A stretch of 64,000 bases of DNA, taken from an uncultured Bacteroidales bacterium. Lineage in GTDB: Bacteria; Bacteroidota; Bacteroidia; Bacteroidales; Bacteroidaceae. This document shows, in pieces, positions 51,617 to 59,725 of the stretch. The notes below the pieces were generated by a model. It saw only the letters and a program-made list of their open reading frames with translations. It was not told where the DNA came from and searched no databases. Numbering within the stretch: position 1 is the first letter of the stretch; every line of letters begins with the position of its first letter. Position numbers and translations under genes: made by a program. The stretch lies in NCBI GenBank assembly GCA_902798425.1, contig CADBWR010000003.1, positions 1 to 64,000 of the forward strand. Reading direction: 5' to 3'.

Positions 51617-52639
51617 TTATCGCATGAGGAATGTGAAGCGGTTAACGTTCTTCAAGGCTATACCGGCACCCTTGGCAACAGAGTGCAACGGATCCTCTGC
51701 GATATGGAAGGGGATATTGATCTTTGCCTCCAGACGACGGTCGAGACCGCGCAGCAGAGCACCGCCACCAGCCAGCCAGATACCGTTCTTCACGATGTCG
51801 GCATACAGCTCGGGAGGAGTATTCTCCAGAGCAGAGAGTACGGCATTCTCTATCTTGGCAACGGTCTTGTCCAGACAATGGGCAATCTCCTGATAGCATA
51901 CGGGAACCTCCATAGGAAGGGCTGTGATACGGTTAGGACCATGAACCACATAATCCTCGGGAGCCTCATCGCCCAGGTCGGTCAGTGCTGAACCTACGGC
52001 AATCTTGATACGCTCTGCCATACGCTCAGAAACCTTGACATTGTGCTGACGAGACATGTACTCCTGGATATCGGCTGTCAGGTCATCACCAGCCGTACGG
52101 ATGGAGTTATTGCTGACGATACCACCGAGTGAGATAACGGCAATCTCCGTAGAACCACCACCAATATCAACAATCATGTTACCCTCGGGAGCCTCTACGT
52201 CTATACCGATACCAATAGCTGCTGCCATGGGTTCAAAGATAAGATATACGTCACGGCCGTCGGCATGCTCTGCAGAGTCACGTACAGCACGCAACTCCAC
52301 CTCAGTAGAACCTGAGGGTACACCAATGACCATACGCAATGAGGGAGAGAACAGACGGCTACCGGTATGTACCATCTTGATGAGGCCGCGCATCATCTGC
52401 TCACAGGCAGAGAAGTCGGCAATGACACCATCGCGCAAAGGACGAACGGTGCGGATGTTGTCGTGTGTCTTTTCATACATCATCTTAGCCCGTGAACCTA
52501 CGGCAATCATCTTGTCGGTATGGCGGTCAAGGGCTACTACTGACGGCTCGTCAACAACAATCTTATCATCACTGATAATGATGGTGTTAGCCGTTCCCAG
52601 GTCCATAGCAATCTCCTGGACAAAACTAAAAAATCCCAT
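51617..52639 (-). CDS. mreB: Rod shape-determining actin MreB
   Basis: 340 residues; bacterial actin that directs elongasome movement. Phosphate-1 loop MDLGTANTIIISDDKIVVDE, connect-1 and phosphate-2 MIVDIGGGSTEIAVISLGG, adenosine loop WLAGGGALLRGLD. It follows the IMP cyclohydrolase gene by 25 bp and is transcribed with it. Confidence 0.97.
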   Translation of the reverse strand: MGFFSFVQEIAMDLGTANTIIISDDKIVVDEPSVVALDRHTDKMIAVGSRAKMMYEKTHDNIRTVRPLRDGVIADFSACEQMMRGLIKMVHTGSRLFSPSLRMVIGVPSGSTEVELRAVRDSAEHADGRDVYLIFEPMAAAIGIGIDVEAPEGNMIVDIGGGSTEIAVISLGGIVSNNSIRTAGDDLTADIQEYMSRQHNVKVSERMAERIKIAVGSALTDLGDEAPEDYVVHGPNRITALPMEVPVCYQEIAHCLDKTVAKIENAVLSALENTPPELYADIVKNGIWLAGGGALLRGLDRRLEAKINIPFHIAEDPLHSVAKGAGIALKNVNRFTFLMR

Positions 52640-52664
52640 TATTCTTTTACTTCAGGGTTGTTAA

Positions 52665-53261
52665 TTACTTAATTCTAAAGTACTCACAAATAGCAGCATC
52701 ATAGTGTGAGCTGACCTTGAAAGCATGGTAGGCAAGCTGACGACGCTGCTGGAATGTGCTCTGAGCGCCATCGGTGTTCAGAATGTTAAGCATGATGGGG
52801 TACTCTTTCTGAGAAGGGATGATGAGAACATCATTGAAGTTCTTAGCAGCAGCGCGAATCAGCGAGATACCACCGATATCAATCTTCTCAATGATTTCAG
52901 ATTCCTCAGCACCGCTGGCAACAGTCTCCTCGAAAGGATAGAGGTCGACAATAACCAGGTCAATCTCGGGAATCTCGTACTGAGCCATCTGCTGGCGGTC
53001 GCCTTCATTCTCGCGACGTCCCAGAATACCACCAAAGATCTTTGGATGCAGGGTCTTTACACGTCCGCCTAAGATAGAAGGATAGGTCGTCACCTCCTCC
53101 ACCTTCTGACACTCGTAACCCAAGCTCTCGATAAAAGCCTGCGTACCACCTGTAGAAAGGAACTTCACACCCTCTGCATTCAGCTTCTCCAGCAATTCAT
53201 CCAACCCATCCTTGTGATAAACAGAGATGAGCGCTGTCTTAATTTTTTTAATGTCTGCCAT
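52665..53261 (-). CDS. IMP cyclohydrolase, stand-alone PurH N-terminal (MGS) domain
   Basis: Closes FAICAR to IMP, the last step of de novo purine synthesis. 198 residues covering only the MGS-like domain: TALISVYHKDGLDELLEKL, FLSTGGTQAFIESLG, the catalytic-site block GGRVKTLHPKIFGGILGRR, VDLYPFEETV and KIDIGGISLIRAAAKNF. It ends cleanly after YDAAICEYF, where the fused PurH would continue into the transformylase half, here found at 699-1886. TAA follows, so this is a true split, not a frameshift. It heads the mreBCD-mrdA-rodA operon behind a TAATTTTG box (minus, 53296-53303). Confidence 0.93.
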   Translation of the reverse strand: MADIKKIKTALISVYHKDGLDELLEKLNAEGVKFLSTGGTQAFIESLGYECQKVEEVTTYPSILGGRVKTLHPKIFGGILGRRENEGDRQQMAQYEIPEIDLVIVDLYPFEETVASGAEESEIIEKIDIGGISLIRAAAKNFNDVLIIPSQKEYPIMLNILNTDGAQSTFQQRRQLAYHAFKVSSHYDAAICEYFRIK

Positions 53262-53295
53262 AAAATAATATAACGTTATATTCGAATTCGGACTG

Positions 53296-53303
53296 CAAAA
53301 TTA
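53296..53303 (-). promoter_or_regulatory. -7 box of the IMP cyclohydrolase-mre operon
   Basis: TAATTTTG on the minus strand, 34 bp before the start codon. Confidence 0.65.
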
Positions 53304-53383
53304 CAAAAAAAACAGCATACCACACCATGTTTCCACAAAAAGTTTCACCTAATAGACAAAATAATGCGATACGTCAAGGCGCG

Positions 53384-54328
53384 CTACAAAGTATAGGCAA
53401 GATTTACCAGCAGCGAAGAGGCTGAGACATGATATTTAGCATAGGCGACACTCAACTTAAAACGCTCCAACTCGATGCCACCGCCAAGAGACAGACCGGC
53501 ACCATGACTGGCTGAGGTGTCTTCACCTTCATAAATCTTCATCTCGCTGCTACGACGGAAGTTATAACCAGCAGAGACGAAGATGGCAGAACCGAGACGG
53601 ATGTCGGCACCGACAGCGAGGTGCTTGATGAATGCCTGATCCCAATTATTCAGACGAGAGAGCGTAGCATGCAATGTCAAGGGGGCATTGGGCAACTGGC
53701 GACTGACACCTACCAGCAAGTCAAGAGGAATGCGCTCGAAGTCTTCGTCATAGGCTTTGATCTGCCCTCCCAGATTGCGGGCAACAGCAGACACTGACCA
53801 GCCACGCTCGGTATCCTGATAATTCAGTCCCAGGTCTACAGCAACAGCTGCAGACGAGTAGCTGCCAATAGTAGAAGAGATGAAACGTGCCGTAATACCA
53901 CCGCTGATGCGGTTAGAAAGCAGATAGGCGAAAGAGCCTGCCAGTGCAATATCCTTAGGGGAGAAAGTGCCTGTCTGCAGATTGCTGGCGGTGGTCTCCT
54001 TGATTTCACCGTATGACATATACTGTGCACTGACGCCCCACGAGGCACGCTCTTTGTAAGCACGGACAAAGGAGGCTGAAGCAGTGGCGCTGCCCTCCAT
54101 ATAGGTCATGAAGTTGACGTTCAACGACTTGTCACTGACATCGGTAATGAGAGCAGGATTGTGGAAGATGACAGTAGCATCGTCATTGGTCAGCGTAACA
54201 TTATCGCCACCAACAGCAGCGACATGGGCACTGACGGGCAGGCGCAGAAAGCTATATACTTCCTGCGATTCCTGGGCTTGTGCACCAATAGCTAACAGCC
54301 AAAAGGCTAAAGCCAAAAACCTTCTCAT
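53384..54328 (-). CDS. porQ: Type IX secretion system protein PorQ
   Basis: About 314 residues: outer-membrane beta-barrel of the PorV/PorQ group. The family N-terminus is clear after the signal peptide: YSFLRLPVSAHVAAVGGDNV and DDATVIFHNPALITD, then repeated strands to LLVNLAYTL. PorQ belongs to the attachment complex that anchors type IX cargo at the surface, fitting the sorting tails of GH53 and the InlB protein. Three ATGs occur in a row (54334, 54331, 54328); a TACTTTTG box at 54343-54350 implies a very short leader. The signal peptide is encoded by a heptamer array. Confidence 0.88.
   Translation of the reverse strand: MRRFLALAFWLLAIGAQAQESQEVYSFLRLPVSAHVAAVGGDNVTLTNDDATVIFHNPALITDVSDKSLNVNFMTYMEGSATASASFVRAYKERASWGVSAQYMSYGEIKETTASNLQTGTFSPKDIALAGSFAYLLSNRISGGITARFISSTIGSYSSAAVAVDLGLNYQDTERGWSVSAVARNLGGQIKAYDEDFERIPLDLLVGVSRQLPNAPLTLHATLSRLNNWDQAFIKHLAVGADIRLGSAIFVSAGYNFRRSSEMKIYEGEDTSASHGAGLSLGGGIELERFKLSVAYAKYHVSASSLLVNLAYTL
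54290..54317. repeat. Heptamer array inside the porQ signal-peptide codons
   Basis: agctaac, agccaaa, aggctaa, agccaaa in plus orientation. The 16 bases 54290-54305 are identical to 51598-51613 in the mreC-mreB array. Confidence 0.72.
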
Positions 54329-54351
54329 CATCATAACAACGGCAAAAGTAC

Positions 54352-54389
54352 AAAAAAAGTGTGAGACCACCAAAAAATATGGCGGTCTC
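54352..54389 (-). terminator. Terminator of the SLC13 transporter gene
   Basis: gagaccacc (54363-54371) with ggcggtctc (54381-54389), followed on the minus strand by seven T. The porQ promoter begins directly after it. Confidence 0.82.
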
Positions 54390-54415
54390 ATCACAATTAT
54401 TATAAGGTGTACATA

Positions 54416-55921
54416 TTAAATGATATGTAGCGTACCCATCAGGTAAACAAGTCCGAAGCCAAGTACCATAGAGATAACACCCATGATGATACCTATCTTA
54501 GACATATCGCTCTGCTTCACGTAGCCAGTAGCAAAGGCCAATGCGTTAGGCGGTGTAGAGATAGGCAGAATCATAGCACTGGAAGCTGCGATAGCAACAC
54601 CTATCAAAACGGTACCCGTACCACCGATGGGCTCTAGTTTATCACCCATAGCACCACACACTACAGCCAGAATAGGCATAAGCAGTGCGGCTGTTGCTGA
54701 GTTGGAAATGAAATTGCTGAGCACATAGCAGATGGCACCACCTAACAAGAGGATAAGCAATGGAGAGAACTCGGCGAAGGGAATGCTCTCGACGGCATTG
54801 GCAGCAAGACCAGAAGCGTTCAGACCGTAGCCCAGGGCGAAACCACCGGCAACCATCCAGATAACACTCCAGTTGATCTGTTCCAAGTCACGCTTATTGA
54901 TAACACCCGTCAAGGCAAAAATGCAGAACGGAAGCATAGCTACCGTGTTGGCATTGATGCCGGTGAAACGGTCGGAGAGCCACAGCAGGACGGTAAGGAT
55001 GAAGGTGATGATAACCACCCATGAATGGAAACCCTTCTGCATGCCGCCATCGATATTCAGTTCTACGGTCTTCTGACTGAAGGGGAAGAACTTCAGCAGC
55101 AGGCGCCAGCTGATGAACAACAGCACGATGACCAGTGGGAACATAAACATCATCCACTGACCGAAACCAAGTCCGAGGTTCAGCCCCTCGGGATCGTTCA
55201 GGTACTTCAGTGCGATATTGTTAGGAGGTGTACCGATAGGGGTACCCATACCACCCAAATTGGCTGCAACAGGAATGGACATAGCCAGTGCAATACGGCC
55301 CTTGCCCTCGGGAGGCAACTGACGGAACACTGGTGTCAAGAACGTCAACATCATAGCTGCCGTAGCAGTATTGGACACAAACATAGAGAACAGACCCGTC
55401 ACCAGCAAGAAGCCCAAAAGTACCATCTCACTACGTGTGCCGAAGGGACGCAACAGCACCTTCGCTAACTGTGCATCGAGACCTGTCTTCGTAGCAGCGA
55501 TAGCCAGTACGAAACCGCCAATAAACAACATAATAACGGGATCGGCAAAACAGGCCATGACGCCCTTATAGCTGAGCAGTTTGCCTACCTCCTCTTCTTG
55601 TACCAATGGAGAGATACCACTGTCCGTACAGAACAGAAGCATCAGCACGATGATGGCAATGGACGTGGCCCACGAACTGACAACCTCCAATATCCACATC
55701 AGCGTAGCAAAAGCGAATATAGCAATGACACGCTGTTGGACAACGGTTAGGTTCTGGATGCCATACCACTCAGCGGGTATGTTCCAAAGGAAAAGAGTGA
55801 CAAGGGCTACCAAAGCAATCTTGATAGCACGTTTGGTACCATCGGTAGGATGGTATTTACGTTGGTGGCGTACAGCATGATACGTCTCAACGAGGTGAAA
55901 ACCTTTGTAATTATTGAACAT
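54416..55921 (-). CDS. SLC13/DASS-family anion transporter
   Basis: 501 residues, eleven or so membrane segments. The two SNT sodium/substrate motifs are visible as VSNTATAAMML and ISNSATAALLM, each followed by a proline loop (GTPIGTPPNNIA and LPISTPPNALAFA). The family takes up di- and tricarboxylates or sulfate with sodium; the substrate here cannot be fixed from sequence, though a dicarboxylate such as succinate is plausible in this group. Its TATCTTTG box is at 55951-55958 (minus). Confidence 0.92.
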   Translation of the reverse strand: MFNNYKGFHLVETYHAVRHQRKYHPTDGTKRAIKIALVALVTLFLWNIPAEWYGIQNLTVVQQRVIAIFAFATLMWILEVVSSWATSIAIIVLMLLFCTDSGISPLVQEEEVGKLLSYKGVMACFADPVIMLFIGGFVLAIAATKTGLDAQLAKVLLRPFGTRSEMVLLGFLLVTGLFSMFVSNTATAAMMLTFLTPVFRQLPPEGKGRIALAMSIPVAANLGGMGTPIGTPPNNIALKYLNDPEGLNLGLGFGQWMMFMFPLVIVLLFISWRLLLKFFPFSQKTVELNIDGGMQKGFHSWVVIITFILTVLLWLSDRFTGINANTVAMLPFCIFALTGVINKRDLEQINWSVIWMVAGGFALGYGLNASGLAANAVESIPFAEFSPLLILLLGGAICYVLSNFISNSATAALLMPILAVVCGAMGDKLEPIGGTGTVLIGVAIAASSAMILPISTPPNALAFATGYVKQSDMSKIGIIMGVISMVLGFGLVYLMGTLHII

Positions 55922-55950
55922 GGTGTGGTTATGTTATTTTTTTGCGACTG

Positions 55951-55958
55951 CAAAGATA
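55951..55958 (-). promoter_or_regulatory. -7 box of the SLC13 transporter gene
   Basis: TATCTTTG on the minus strand, 29 bp before the start codon. Confidence 0.65.
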
Positions 55959-56024
55959 CTAAAAAAGCGGATAATAAAAGCGTAAAAGTGACACGCATTT
56001 TAAACTGAACATTGTATAATGATG

Positions 56025-56073
56025 CAAAAAAAACACTCCACTCTGCAGAAAACAAGTTTTTGCAAAGTGGAGT
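56025..56073 (-). terminator. Terminator of the GH43 gene
   Basis: actccactctgca (56035-56047) pairs with tgcaaagtggagt (56061-56073) with one mismatch and is followed on the minus strand by at least eight T. Confidence 0.85.
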
Positions 56074-56103
56074 TGACAAATAGTTGATATAATAATAGTT
56101 AGT

Positions 56104-57708
56104 TTAATCTATTGTAAAGGAATCGACATCGACGTAGCCTCCTATTTTCTGGGTGGCAAAGTTGAACAGTGCATACTTGGAACCCATGAAGAAGCGCTGC
56201 CAGTCAAAACGCAAGCGGTAGTCATTGCCCACTTTCTGCCAGTTCTCACCATCCAGGCTATAATAGAAGGTGGCGATATCAGTACGTGGCACGAAGTTAC
56301 CGTCAATGCGCAACCATATCTTCGTCGTTGCCAAGGGAATGCTTTCGACTATCTTCTCAGTGGCATCCTCTACCGCTTTGTCACGCTGCGACAGTTTGAC
56401 GGAAAGTTCAGCAACACAGAGCGTCAGCTTCTTGCCATCCTTCTTAATCATCAAAGCACCCGTCTCATCATTGAATGCAGCAAAACCGGCACGGTCGCCA
56501 GCTTTCATGTGTGACAAGTCGAGGACAACGGTAGCACTACATTTCGGTCCCTTCATACGTTGTGTCAACGTATTGGGAGCAAGGTAGAGGTTGGGCACCA
56601 CACGACTGGTCTTCAGACGGAGGAAACCTGGGCGGTCAGTCAGTGACCAGGCACTATTGACGGGATTATGGTTCCATTGCCAATGGAGGCCAAGCTTAGC
56701 AGAGACAAAATCGTCACTGCACACGATATGCTTCTCAGGTTCGCCACTGATCAGTGGACGGACATGGTCGGGAACGCGACCATCTTCATCACCCAACATG
56801 GGCCAACCGTCAATCCAGCGGCAGGGCGACAATGTCAGTACGCGACCGACACCACCACGATCCTGGAACATGACACCATACCAGTCGCCATCAGGTGAAT
56901 CAACAATGGTTCCTTGTGCCAGATAGGAGAAGCCACCGAAGTCAGATTCCAGAATGGTATTCTTCTCATACGGGCCACGGATATTATCGGAACGGTAACA
57001 CACCTCGCGGCGATGACGTCCTGGAGCATAGACATGGGAAATCATCAAGAGATAGTAGCGACCATGATGCTTAATCATACGAGAACCTTCCAGCAGACCT
57101 GTCTCGTCGGCTTCGCGCTGGAACAGTTGTACATGAGAACCCTCAATAACATCAGAGAGGTCGGCCTTCAACTCCATCATCTCGCCCGTACCATAAATGA
57201 CATACACACGGTTGTCGTCGTCGAAGAATAGTGAGCAGTCATGGAAATGGCGCATGCGTGACACCAGCGTCCACTCACCAGCAGGATCTTCGGCACTATA
57301 GATATAGGTGTCGCCCATGGAACCATGCTCGTTAGGTGCAAAGAGCACGTAGAAACGGCCATTGTGATACTTAAGTGAGGTTGCCCACTGGCCACGACCA
57401 TAGACGGTACCTTCCTGCAAATCATATTTGGGTGAATCCGTCAAACGGTCATAGACGTAACCAATCGTTTCCCAGTTCTTGAGGTCACGAGAACGCATAA
57501 TAGGAGCACCAGGCATCAAGTGCATGGTGGTGCTCACCAAATAATAGGTATCGCCTACGCGTATGATATCGGGGTCGGGCACATCAGCCCAAAGCATTGG
57601 ATTTTCAATAAAAGTACCAAGAGTGCTGCTGGAACGCTTTCCAGCAGCCTCAATGGTTACAAAACAAACTACTAATGATAATATTACTACTAAAACAAAT
57701 CTTTTCAT
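56104..57708 (-). CDS. GH43-family glycosidase (xylosidase/arabinofuranosidase type)
   Basis: 534 residues with a signal peptide ending IEAAG. Five-bladed propeller with the catalytic triad regions: general base Asp in ADVPDPDIIRVGDTYYLV (about D45), pKa-modulating Asp in HFHDCSLFFDDDNRVYVIYG, acid Glu in GLLEGSRMIKHHGRYY. The C-terminal 200 residues form a beta-sandwich (HIVCSDDFVSAKLGLHWQWN onward) like that of GH43 subfamily 12. Probably removes xylose or arabinose from hemicellulose. It has its own TATCTTTG box at 57740-57747 (minus), separate from GH97. Confidence 0.92.
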   Translation of the reverse strand: MKRFVLVVILSLVVCFVTIEAAGKRSSSTLGTFIENPMLWADVPDPDIIRVGDTYYLVSTTMHLMPGAPIMRSRDLKNWETIGYVYDRLTDSPKYDLQEGTVYGRGQWATSLKYHNGRFYVLFAPNEHGSMGDTYIYSAEDPAGEWTLVSRMRHFHDCSLFFDDDNRVYVIYGTGEMMELKADLSDVIEGSHVQLFQREADETGLLEGSRMIKHHGRYYLLMISHVYAPGRHRREVCYRSDNIRGPYEKNTILESDFGGFSYLAQGTIVDSPDGDWYGVMFQDRGGVGRVLTLSPCRWIDGWPMLGDEDGRVPDHVRPLISGEPEKHIVCSDDFVSAKLGLHWQWNHNPVNSAWSLTDRPGFLRLKTSRVVPNLYLAPNTLTQRMKGPKCSATVVLDLSHMKAGDRAGFAAFNDETGALMIKKDGKKLTLCVAELSVKLSQRDKAVEDATEKIVESIPLATTKIWLRIDGNFVPRTDIATFYYSLDGENWQKVGNDYRLRFDWQRFFMGSKYALFNFATQKIGGYVDVDSFTID

Positions 57709-57739
57709 TACTTAGCAAAATGATTGTAGTTACCGAGTG

Positions 57740-57747
57740 CAAAGATA
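57740..57747 (-). promoter_or_regulatory. -7 box of the GH43 gene
   Basis: TATCTTTG on the minus strand, 31 bp before the start codon. Confidence 0.65.
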
Positions 57748-57781
57748 GAGATTTTTTTAATAAGTCTATTTTTCTCTTGTT

Positions 57782-59635
57782 TCATCTAATTTTCCAAATG
57801 TAACAAAAACCGCCACGTGGCTGAAAAACAATACTTTTTGGTACTTTTTGCTGTTTTTTTATTCGCCAAGTGTGATCTTTCCCAGGTTCATCTGTCAGCA
57901 ACAATGCATGATTTCCACGAAATGGGAGCGCCACTTCTTTAACATGATCAGTTCCATTGACACCAGCAAGATACCATTTGTTACCACTACGACGGGCAAC
58001 AATGACATATTCTCCCGGATAACCACCAATGAAACGGGTTTCATCCCAGGCAGCAGGCAGCTTAGACAGGAAGTCTTGTACTTCCTGCGGCTGAGAGAGA
58101 TAACTCTCGGGACGGTCAGCCAAATGTTGCAGTCCACTCTCAAAGAGTACTGTCAGTGCCAACTCATGGCCATGGGTAGTAATGTGCGGATGCTGCGAAT
58201 CACTGAACGTACAAGGTGTATAGTCCATTGGACCTATCACATTACGAGTAAAGGGCAATGTGGCGTTATGGCAGGCAGCCTTGTCGGTGAAGGTAGCGAC
58301 ATTGTTATACCACTCAGCACCATAGACTCCTTCTGTACTCATGAGATTTGGCCACGTGCGCTGCCAGCCTCGCGGTATCGTTGCGCCATGGAAGTTGACA
58401 AGCAGATGATGGCGGGCCGCACTCTCCAACAAATCTAGTTGGAAATCCATGTTCTTCTGATTATCACCAGAAAAGAAGTCAATTTTAACACCAGCCACCC
58501 CAATTTTCTCGCACCAAGCAAATTCTCGTTCGCGGTCTTCCGGTTTGTTCAGACGAAACTTCGGGGTCGGAGCGCCATCCACCCACCCTATTGACGAGTT
58601 ATACCAAATGAGCGGCTTAACGCCTTTTGAATTAGCATAAGCAACAGCATCCTCAATGGTCTTACCCTTGTTGGAGGCTAACTTGCTCATTTCGTCCCAC
58701 TCAGCATCTATGAGCACGTAGGGAAGATGCAGTGTTTCCGCCATATCAACATATTTCTTGATGATGTTGAAGTCGTTGGAACCATGGTTGTAAGCCCAGT
58801 AAATCCACGATACCACACCGGGATGTATCCAACTGGTGTCGGCAATCTGAGCGGGGGCGCTGACATCAGTAACCAGGGTTGACTCCACGATATCTGCCAA
58901 CGTACCGATAATGGCGACACGCCAAGGAGAAGCCTCTCCCCCTGCCCTCTCCAAAGGGAGAGGGGGCTCTTGTTCCGCAGGGACGACTTTGAACAGTTCG
59001 CCATCGTTATAGAGGCACGAGGCACTTTGACCATGCTGGATATTGGCCTCGGTAATCAGCACATAGACAGCCTCTTCCCCCTTCTTTTTGGAGGGAGATA
59101 GGGGGAGGCTCTCCAGCAGTGCGGGGTAGCCCCAACGATTGTTCCAGCCCTCGGCAGACTTCGATATACCGCTATAGGATGGTACTGGTGCTACCTTGTA
59201 TGTCGTTGACAAGGGGAAAAAGCCTTCGTAGGAATCGCACCACTGCTGCATCCAGCGACGGGTGCCCTCAGGGATGCGATAAGTAATGGTTAAAGGCTCA
59301 TGGTTGATGGTTAACGGTTGATGGCGCAAGGCAACACCATCATTATAGACACGGAGAATCACAGTGCCTATTCTGTATTCGTTAGCCTCGTTCACGCAAT
59401 GACGGCGCTTGCCTGTCAGCATCTGATAGTCAGCCTTGATGTGCTGTGTAAACACGGGTGCAGCAGGAGCGGTGATACCAGCCTCAACGATGTCGAGTGC
59501 CTGTTGTCCCTTGTAAGAGACCTTCAGTGAGACACCATCGAGAGTTACACTAATCTTGCCATTAGGTGAGGTGATGGGAGCAGCCACTGCCCCCATCGCC
59601 AACACTAAAAGGAGTTGAATGAATAGTTGTCTCAT
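57782..59635 (-). CDS. GH97-family glycosidase with in-frame repeat insertions
   Basis: 617 residues with a signal peptide ending MGAVAA. GH97 blocks: ISVTLDGVSLKVSYKGQQAL (N-terminal sandwich), SWIYWAYNHGSNDFNIIKKY, YVLIDAEWDE, GVKIDFFSGDNQKNMDFQ, LLVNFHGATIPRGWQRTWPN and STEGVYGAEWY (barrel). The Asp of KIDFF fits the retaining, alpha-galactosidase-like branch, but the specificity is uncertain. Three insertions look foreign: PLTINHEPLTI from a heptamer array (59286-59327), and SLPLSPSKKKGEE and EPPLPLERAGGEA from GC-rich palindromes. Despite these the frame is intact. TACCTTTG box at 59656-59663 (minus). Confidence 0.9.
   Translation of the reverse strand: MRQLFIQLLLVLAMGAVAAPITSPNGKISVTLDGVSLKVSYKGQQALDIVEAGITAPAAPVFTQHIKADYQMLTGKRRHCVNEANEYRIGTVILRVYNDGVALRHQPLTINHEPLTITYRIPEGTRRWMQQWCDSYEGFFPLSTTYKVAPVPSYSGISKSAEGWNNRWGYPALLESLPLSPSKKKGEEAVYVLITEANIQHGQSASCLYNDGELFKVVPAEQEPPLPLERAGGEASPWRVAIIGTLADIVESTLVTDVSAPAQIADTSWIHPGVVSWIYWAYNHGSNDFNIIKKYVDMAETLHLPYVLIDAEWDEMSKLASNKGKTIEDAVAYANSKGVKPLIWYNSSIGWVDGAPTPKFRLNKPEDREREFAWCEKIGVAGVKIDFFSGDNQKNMDFQLDLLESAARHHLLVNFHGATIPRGWQRTWPNLMSTEGVYGAEWYNNVATFTDKAACHNATLPFTRNVIGPMDYTPCTFSDSQHPHITTHGHELALTVLFESGLQHLADRPESYLSQPQEVQDFLSKLPAAWDETRFIGGYPGEYVIVARRSGNKWYLAGVNGTDHVKEVALPFRGNHALLLTDEPGKDHTWRIKKQQKVPKSIVFQPRGGFCYIWKIR
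58931..58968. repeat. GC-rich palindromic half-element in GH97 (right-type)
   Basis: Contains ccctctccaaagggagaggg and encodes EPPLPLERAGGEA on the minus strand. The same half as the right arm of the element in the DUF2723 gene. Confidence 0.75.
59069..59110. repeat. GC-rich palindromic half-element in GH97 (left-type)
   Basis: agcctcttccccc pairs with gggggaggct. It encodes SLPLSPSKKKGEE and corresponds to the left arm of the element in the DUF2723 gene. The 100 bp between the two halves is ordinary GH97 sequence. Confidence 0.72.
59286..59327. repeat. Heptamer array inside GH97 coding sequence
   Basis: Six units in plus orientation: atggtta, aaggctc, atggttg, atggtta, acggttg, atggcgc. 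Three heptamers make 21 bp, giving a 7-residue repeat PLTINHE-PLTI in the protein. Confidence 0.85.
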
Positions 59636-59655
59636 AAGTTAGTTTTTTCTGTGGG

Positions 59656-59663
59656 CAAAGGTA
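59656..59663 (-). promoter_or_regulatory. -7 box of the GH97 gene
   Basis: TACCTTTG on the minus strand, 20 bp before the start codon. Confidence 0.65.
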
Positions 59664-59665
59664 TG

Positions 59666-59700
59666 AAAAAAACATGAGACACAGCCAACGCTATGTCTCA
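59666..59700 (-). terminator. Terminator of the outer-membrane receptor gene
   Basis: tgagacacagc (59675-59685) pairs with gctatgtctca (59690-59700) with one mismatch and is followed on the minus strand by a T-run. Confidence 0.85.
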
Positions 59701-59725
59701 CGAACTTTTTCTTATGTATCATTTT

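Noticed and set aside
699..53261. Split PurH considered as an assembly frameshift or rearrangement
   Set aside because: Each half has its own start, stop and promoter box and sits in a coherent neighbourhood; the domain ends are clean.
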